Shown here one piece after another: positions 5,984-10,487 of a stretch of 10,487 nucleotides of DNA. Position 1 is the stretch's first letter. Each line of letters begins with the position of its first letter. The translations under genes and the position numbers were made by a program. The DNA is taken from the NCBI GenBank assembly GCA_964542855.1, contig CAZIWJ010000123.1, positions 1-10,487 on the forward strand. The letters run 5' to 3'. This DNA is from CAZIWJ01 sp964542855 (lineage in GTDB: Bacteria > Bacteroidota > Bacteroidia > Cytophagales > Cyclobacteriaceae). Under the pieces are notes generated by a model. It ran no database searches. It saw only the letters and a list, made by a program, of their open reading frames with translations, and was not told the origin of the DNA.

Positions 5984-7743
5984 TCACCGCTGGCCCCCCT
6001 CTTTATAGAGGTTAAACTCAACCCGGCGGTTAATTTTTTTGTCGGATTCGGTTCGTTCAATCCGAATAGGCCTGGTGCTGCCGTAGCCAATCGCTCTCAC
6101 GCGTTTTGGTTTAATTTTCCCGAATTCAATGATGTAATTCTTAATGGCATCAGCCCGGTTCTGCGATAATTTCAAATTGAAGTTCCGGTCGCCATCAGAA
6201 TCGGTATGCCCTTCAATGGTGAGTTTATAATCCGGGTGGTCCAGTAAGAAATCGATCAGCTTATCCAGGTCAGCGTACATTTCGGGCCTTAAGTCCGACT
6301 TTCCGTTATCGAAGTTCATGGTAGTAAACTCCAGGCGACGGGAAACAGGATCGGTTTTCTTAATCATGGATGTATCTCCATCCAGGAAAAACAGGTCTTC
6401 CAACCGGAAAAAGTCTTCTCCCTGTATTACGATAATGTAATTGTTCTGGTCGATTAGCTGAAACTGGAAACTACCGTCTTTTCTAAGAAACCGGGGCGCT
6501 ACTTCCACCCCGTTATCAACATCAATAATGGAAACTATTCCCTTATCGAAAGGCTCCCCGGTTTCCTGGTTTATTAAACGCCCTTTTAACTTGGTAGTGG
6601 CAAGGGGTTGGGCTTCCATGGGCAATGGAAATGAAAACAAATCCAGGTTTTCCCTATCTTTTTCTTCACTTCGCGAATAAAAAAGGGTTTCAGCACTGCG
6701 ATCCATGGTAAAGTAAAATTCACTACCATCCCCATTAACCAGGGGCCCTACATTTAATGGTTCGCCCCAGTGGGCAGCTTGTCGGTACGACTTATAAATA
6801 TCGAATTCCCCGAAATTTAGCAGCTGCCCATCGGAGCTGAAATATAGGATCGGGTATTCCGGATGGGGAAACGGGCTCACCTCATTACGGCGGGTATTAA
6901 CAATCGGGCCGGCATTAACAGGTTTAATCCAGTTTCCTTTTTCATTCCGGTAGGTAAAATAAATGTCCGACATCCCGAAACCGCCCAGGCGATCGGAAGC
7001 AAAATATAACGTGTCGCCGCCCGGTGATAATGCAGGGTGAGAATCCCAGGCCTTGCTGTTTACCTGCTCCCCAAGGTTTTGAACATCGCCCCAGGTACTA
7101 TCGGCCTGGAGGGTAGCCATAAATAAATCGCAATTGCCATAGCTGCGGGGAGAGTTGCACCGCACAAAAAATAAGTGCTGCCGGTCCGGGCTNNNNNNNN
7201 NNNNNNNNNNNNNNNNNNNNNNNNNNNNNNNNNNNNNNNNNNNNNNNNNNNNNNNNNNNNNNNNNNNNNNNNNNNNNNNNNNNNNNNNNNNNCTTGCTGC
7301 AGGTCGCCAAATTCTTCCATAATCTTTTCCAGGTTTCCGCCCTGCCGGTAATGCTTTAAAACCAGCTTATACATGGTTCGCGCCCCGGTAGTGTCTCCCT
7401 CCATCAGGCTAATTCTCGCCAGGAACCAAAGCAGATCGTTAGATTTATAGAAATTTTCAACCCCAAACTTACTCACGTAATTCTTAAGCAAAGGAAACAT
7501 CGCTTTCCAGTTTTGCTCGTTGTGAAGTGTACGCAATTCTTTAATTGCCTTCTTGTTAAAGTAGAAATCCTTCTTGCCAATATTGGGAAAATCGAGTATG
7601 GAAATTAACTCACTCTTGTAGGTGGGCAATTGCTTTTTCTGGCTTAACTTAACTTTTCCGGCCTCTTTAAGCTGTCCGTGTGCGTGTAAACACGAAATGC
7701 ACCCCACTAAAATAAATACACAAAATAATTCACACTTAAGCAT
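5984..7743 (-). CDS. PorE-like envelope protein: TPR, PD40 propeller, regulatory-like domain, OmpA C-terminal domain (interrupted by assembly gap)
   Basis: One minus-strand gene is visible in two pieces around the N-gap. The 150 residues before the gap start with an export signal. LVGC at 12-15 fits a lipobox, so it may be an outer-membrane lipoprotein, though a cut after HAHGQ is also possible. A TPR-like helical part follows (about 55-145, including DLLWFLARISLMEGDTTGAR). The 402 residues after the gap begin with PD40 propeller repeats (SPDRQHLFF, LSPGGDTLYFASDRLGGFG). A carboxypeptidase-regulatory-like segment comes next (GRLINQETGEPFDKG at about 206-220 of this piece), then an OmpA-like peptidoglycan-binding domain (about 285-400) with TIEGHTDSDGDRNFNLKLSQ and NRADAIKNYI. 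This domain order matches PorE of the type IX secretion system, but Bacteroidota carry several paralogues with similar layouts, so PorE itself is not proven. The ATG at 7743 is chosen; a GTG at 7761 would give a more basic signal n-region. It converges on rseP with a 29-nt gap. Confidence 0.8.
7193..7292. other. Assembly gap of 100 N
   Basis: Exactly 100 consecutive N bases lie inside the PorE-like gene, a standard placeholder for an unknown gap size. The coding frame is open on both sides but does not join across 100 bases: the upstream piece leaves one base over and the downstream piece starts cleanly on a codon. The true length should therefore be 2 modulo 3 if the gene is intact. The missing part lies between the TPR-like region and the first PD40 repeat. 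Confidence 0.98.
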
Positions 7744-7950
7744 GGCTATTCGCTTATACACTAATGTAACGTGAGGCCAGTTATAAAATTTAATCTGGCG
7801 TTTCCTACGGGTGTATAAAGCGTTGAAAATAGTAACAAACCAGGTAGAATATCGTTGATAAAATATCTAATCTTACAATCTGGTTTGAAACGCCTCACCA
7901 GTTTATTCATATTTTGTTAAAAGCAGAAAAGAAGTAGCGAGCCCACGTGT
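7744..7950. promoter_or_regulatory. Divergent intergenic region between the PorE-like gene and lon, with paired boxes
   Basis: This spacer must hold the promoters of both divergent genes. The 8-mer GAAACGCC occurs pointing towards each gene: at 7887-7894 on plus, 56 nt before the lon ATG, and as its complement at 7797-7804, 53 nt before the ATG of the PorE-like gene. CTGGTTTG is likewise present in both orientations (7880-7887 plus, 7836-7843 minus). For lon, TTTG at 7884-7887 and TATTTTG at 7910-7916 loosely resemble a -33/-7 pair, with 22 nt between them and one base short of TAnnTTTG. No clear -7 box is seen for the minus gene. Regulatory meaning is inference; such short repeats can arise by chance. 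Confidence 0.35.
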
Positions 7951-10440
7951 ATGGATATAAATAACGCTTTTAATTCCCTTTTTCTCCACGTAGAAGACGA
8001 GGATAGCGACGAACTAATTCAACTGGTAACCAACAGCGATGACGACGTCGACGATATAGACTATCCCGATAACCTTTCCATTTTACCCATCAAAAATCAG
8101 GTTCTTTTCCCCGGAGTCGTTATACCAATTACCGTTGGTAGGCAGAAGTCTATTAAGCTGGTGAAACAGGCATATAACAAAGGAAATAAAATAATAGGAG
8201 TTGTTGCCCAAAAAGAACCCGATGCCGAAGAACCATCTGTAAATGATATTTACCGGGTGGGTACCGTTGCCAAAATTGTTAAAATGCTGGTGCTCCCGGA
8301 TGGAAATACAACCATTATAATACAGGGTAAAAAGCGCTTTAAAATAGAGAGTTTTCAGAAAGAAGATCCCTACATCGTTGCTGAGGTTCAGTACATTGAA
8401 GAAAAATTTCCAGAACGGATCCGTAAGGAAACAAAAGCCCTTATCCAGTCGATTAAAGATGCGGCCTATAAAATCCTTCAGCTGAATCCGGAAATTCCGC
8501 AGGAAGCACAGGCTGCTATCGACAGCATCGAAAGCCCGGCGTTTTTAATCCACTTCCTGTCTTCCAACATCAGCGCTAACGCATCGGAAAAGCAAAAACT
8601 ACTTGAAACCAACGATGGGCTGCGTAGGGCAAAGCTACTCCTGGAGTACATGCTGAAAGATATCCAGATGCTGGAACTGAAGCAGGAAATTCAAAGTAAG
8701 GTTCATTCCGACATCGACCAGCAGCAACGCGATTATTTTTTACGTCAGCAAATGAAAGTGCTCCAGGATGAACTGGGCGATGGTGGCCCCGACCAGGAAT
8801 TAGAGAAACTCCGAAAGCGAGCACGGAACAAAAACTGGCCAGAAAATGTGGAAAAGCATTTTATGAAAGAGCTGGACAAACTGGGCCGTATTAACCCCGC
8901 TGCCGCGGAATACCCGGTAGCCTTAAATTATGTGGAGTTCCTGGTTGAGTTACCCTGGAATGAAATTACCAAAGACAATTTTGACCTGAAAAAGGCAAGA
9001 AGAATTCTGGACAGGGATCACTACGGGCTGGAAAAAGTTAAAGAGCGCATTGTTGAGTACCTGGCGGTTCTGAAATTAAAACAGGATATGAAAGGCCCCA
9101 TCCTTTGCCTGTATGGCCCTCCGGGAGTGGGTAAAACCTCGCTCGGTAAGTCAATTGCATCGGCCCTGAACCGTAAATACGTCCGGATGTCGCTGGGTGG
9201 GGTGAGCGATGAATCCGAAATCCGTGGGCACCGTAAAACCTACGTGGGGGCCATGCCCGGAAAGATTATTCAAAACCTGAAAAAAGTAAATTCTTCAAAC
9301 CCGGTATTCGTCCTCGACGAAATCGATAAGGTGAAGTCAGATTTCCGGGGCGATCCGTCTTCAGCCTTGCTGGAGGTCCTGGATCCTGAGCAAAACACCA
9401 ACTTTGTCGACAATTACCTGGAGGTGGAATACGATTTATCGAACGTATTATTCATAGCTACCGCCAATTCACTCGATACTATTCACCCTGCTCTTCGCGA
9501 CCGGATGGAAATAATAGATATTACCGGCTATACCCACGAAGAAAAGCTGGAAATTGCTAAAAAATATTTATTGCCCAAGCAGCGCAATGAACACGGGTTA
9601 CAGCACAAAGATGTTACCATCGATAAGAAAGGACTGGCGAAAATTATAGACGAATATACCCGCGAATCGGGTGTCAGGAATTTGGAGCGTAAAATAGGCG
9701 CTGTTGTTCGCAGTACTGCCAAATCAATTGCCCTGGAAGAAAACCACAAGAAAAAAATAACTACCGATCAGGTAGAAAAAATACTGGGAGCACCCATTTT
9801 CGATAACGAAGCCTACCAAAGCAATGATTTTGCCGGGGTAGTTACCGGACTGGCCTGGACCCAGGCAGGAGGTGAGATACTATTCATTGAATCCAGCCTC
9901 AGCAAGGGCAAAGGAAAGTTAACCCTCTCCGGCCAGTTGGGTGAAGTAATGAAGGAGTCTGCCATTACCGCCCTGTCTTACCTGAAATCGCACGCCAGCG
10001 AATTAGAAATCGACCACCGGGTTTTCGAAGAATACGACCTCCACCTCCACGTACCGGCAGGTGCCGTACCAAAAGACGGCCCTTCTGCGGGTATCACCAT
10101 GTTAACCGCTATGGCCTCGCTCTACACCCAGCGTAAAGTAAAGGCCAGACTGGCCATGACCGGAGAAATAACCCTGAGGGGTAAAGTAATGCCGGTTGGT
10201 GGCATTAAAGAAAAAATTCTGGCAGCCCGGCGTGCAGGTATTAAGGATGTGATCCTGTGTAACCGTAACCGTAAAGACCTGGAAGAAATAAATCCTGCTT
10301 ATATTAAAAATATTACGGTTCATTTTGCAGACACGGTTAACGATGTGCTGTCTGTAGCTTTGCTGAAAGAACAGGTTAGCAACCCGGTAAAATTCCTGGT
10401 TACTCCAGCTACCAAAGACCAGAAAATTTCGTTGAATTGA
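7951..10440 (+). CDS. lon: ATP-dependent Lon protease (LonA type)
   Basis: Lon is a cytoplasmic AAA+ serine protease that degrades misfolded and regulatory proteins. The 829 residues contain every expected part. There is an N-terminal substrate-binding domain (about 42-240, starting LSILPIKNQVLFPGVVIPI) and a coiled-coil/helical region with QQQRDYFLRQQMKVLQDELG (257-276). The AAA+ module has Walker A GPPGVGKT (389-396), Walker B VFVLDEID (452-459), sensor TAN (504-506) and the sensor-2 region RESGVRNLER (571-580). The protease domain has catalytic S712 in PKDGPSAG and K755 in GGIKEKILAARRAG, spaced 43 apart as in E. coli S679/K722. Compared with E. coli Lon (784 residues) it has about 30 extra N-terminal residues, strongly acidic (13 of 26 residues at 15-40 are D or E). 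No membrane segments are seen, which argues against the LonB type. The ATG at 7951 has no clear Shine-Dalgarno. The gene appears intact and monocistronic within the window. Confidence 0.98.
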   Translation: MDINNAFNSLFLHVEDEDSDELIQLVTNSDDDVDDIDYPDNLSILPIKNQVLFPGVVIPITVGRQKSIKLVKQAYNKGNKIIGVVAQKEPDAEEPSVNDIYRVGTVAKIVKMLVLPDGNTTIIIQGKKRFKIESFQKEDPYIVAEVQYIEEKFPERIRKETKALIQSIKDAAYKILQLNPEIPQEAQAAIDSIESPAFLIHFLSSNISANASEKQKLLETNDGLRRAKLLLEYMLKDIQMLELKQEIQSKVHSDIDQQQRDYFLRQQMKVLQDELGDGGPDQELEKLRKRARNKNWPENVEKHFMKELDKLGRINPAAAEYPVALNYVEFLVELPWNEITKDNFDLKKARRILDRDHYGLEKVKERIVEYLAVLKLKQDMKGPILCLYGPPGVGKTSLGKSIASALNRKYVRMSLGGVSDESEIRGHRKTYVGAMPGKIIQNLKKVNSSNPVFVLDEIDKVKSDFRGDPSSALLEVLDPEQNTNFVDNYLEVEYDLSNVLFIATANSLDTIHPALRDRMEIIDITGYTHEEKLEIAKKYLLPKQRNEHGLQHKDVTIDKKGLAKIIDEYTRESGVRNLERKIGAVVRSTAKSIALEENHKKKITTDQVEKILGAPIFDNEAYQSNDFAGVVTGLAWTQAGGEILFIESSLSKGKGKLTLSGQLGEVMKESAITALSYLKSHASELEIDHRVFEEYDLHLHVPAGAVPKDGPSAGITMLTAMASLYTQRKVKARLAMTGEITLRGKVMPVGGIKEKILAARRAGIKDVILCNRNRKDLEEINPAYIKNITVHFADTVNDVLSVALLKEQVSNPVKFLVTPATKDQKISLN

Positions 10441-10487
10441 TTTTACTCAACTTACCCTTCCCTCATTCACAGGGTATCATGGTAAAC

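Noticed and set aside
5959..5990. GCGGTG/CACCGC inverted repeat between convergent rseP and the PorE-like gene as a bidirectional terminator
   Set aside because: The 6-bp stem has a 20-nt loop and no T-run on either side, and one arm overlaps the minus-strand stop codon. Possible but not supported enough to annotate.
7060..7309. Apparent protein tail reading through the N-gap in a different frame (ARTGSTYFLCG and onwards)
   Set aside because: It is an artefact of the 100-N placeholder. The frame with SPDRQHLFF and the PD40 repeats is the real one after the gap.
285..10323. Numerous open frames of 60-95 residues antisense or out of frame inside pdeM, GH3, dxr, rseP and lon
   Set aside because: They lie wholly within well-identified genes in other frames, have no family resemblance and are composition shadows.
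10441..10487. ATG near 10480 as the start of a further gene
   Set aside because: Only a few codons remain before the window ends, and nothing in them is recognisable.

Overview
The window looks like chromosomal DNA of a Bacteroidota bacterium, most likely a Cytophagales-type organism. This inference rests on four things. Start codons have AT-rich upstream regions, mostly without Shine-Dalgarno sequences. There is a Bacteroidota-type -7 promoter motif (TAnnTTTG). The gene content fits: DUF2147 protein, bacterial GH3, dxr and rseP in a row, a TPR/PD40/OmpA envelope protein, and a long Lon with an acidic N-terminus. Protein style also fits. No species can be named from this alone.

Layout. Positions 1-740 are AT-rich and gene-poor. 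They hold only a minus-strand remnant of an IS630-like transposase (359-628), cut off after its helix-turn-helix region. Positions 745-1443 (minus) encode PdeM, the metallophosphoesterase of the ligase-associated DNA repair cluster, here without its usual partners in view. From a short divergent promoter region, a tight plus-strand operon runs from 1501 to 5954: a secreted DUF2147 protein, a GH3-family acyl-adenylating enzyme, dxr (second step of the MEP isoprenoid pathway) and rseP (site-2 intramembrane protease). Gaps are 10 nt, 5 nt and a 1-nt TGATG overlap. Converging on it from the other strand is a large envelope protein (5984-7743) with TPR-like, PD40 propeller, regulatory-like and OmpA C-terminal domains, the architecture of the type IX secretion component PorE. 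This gene is interrupted by a 100-N assembly gap (7193-7292). After a 207-nt divergent intergenic region, the Lon protease gene (7951-10440) runs nearly to the end of the window.

How the genes relate. The operon joins isoprenoid precursor synthesis (Dxr) to envelope stress proteolysis (RseP) and adds a GH3 enzyme of unknown substrate. The PorE-like protein and Lon add envelope anchoring and cytoplasmic protein quality control. This is mostly ordinary core genome, and I see no clearly new multi-gene system. The points most worth a second look are the unknown role of GH3 in this operon, the PorE-like gene with its mis-sized gap, the orphan pdeM beside a decayed IS, a predicted leaderless promoter for the operon, and short inverted boxes placed symmetrically between the PorE-like gene and lon.
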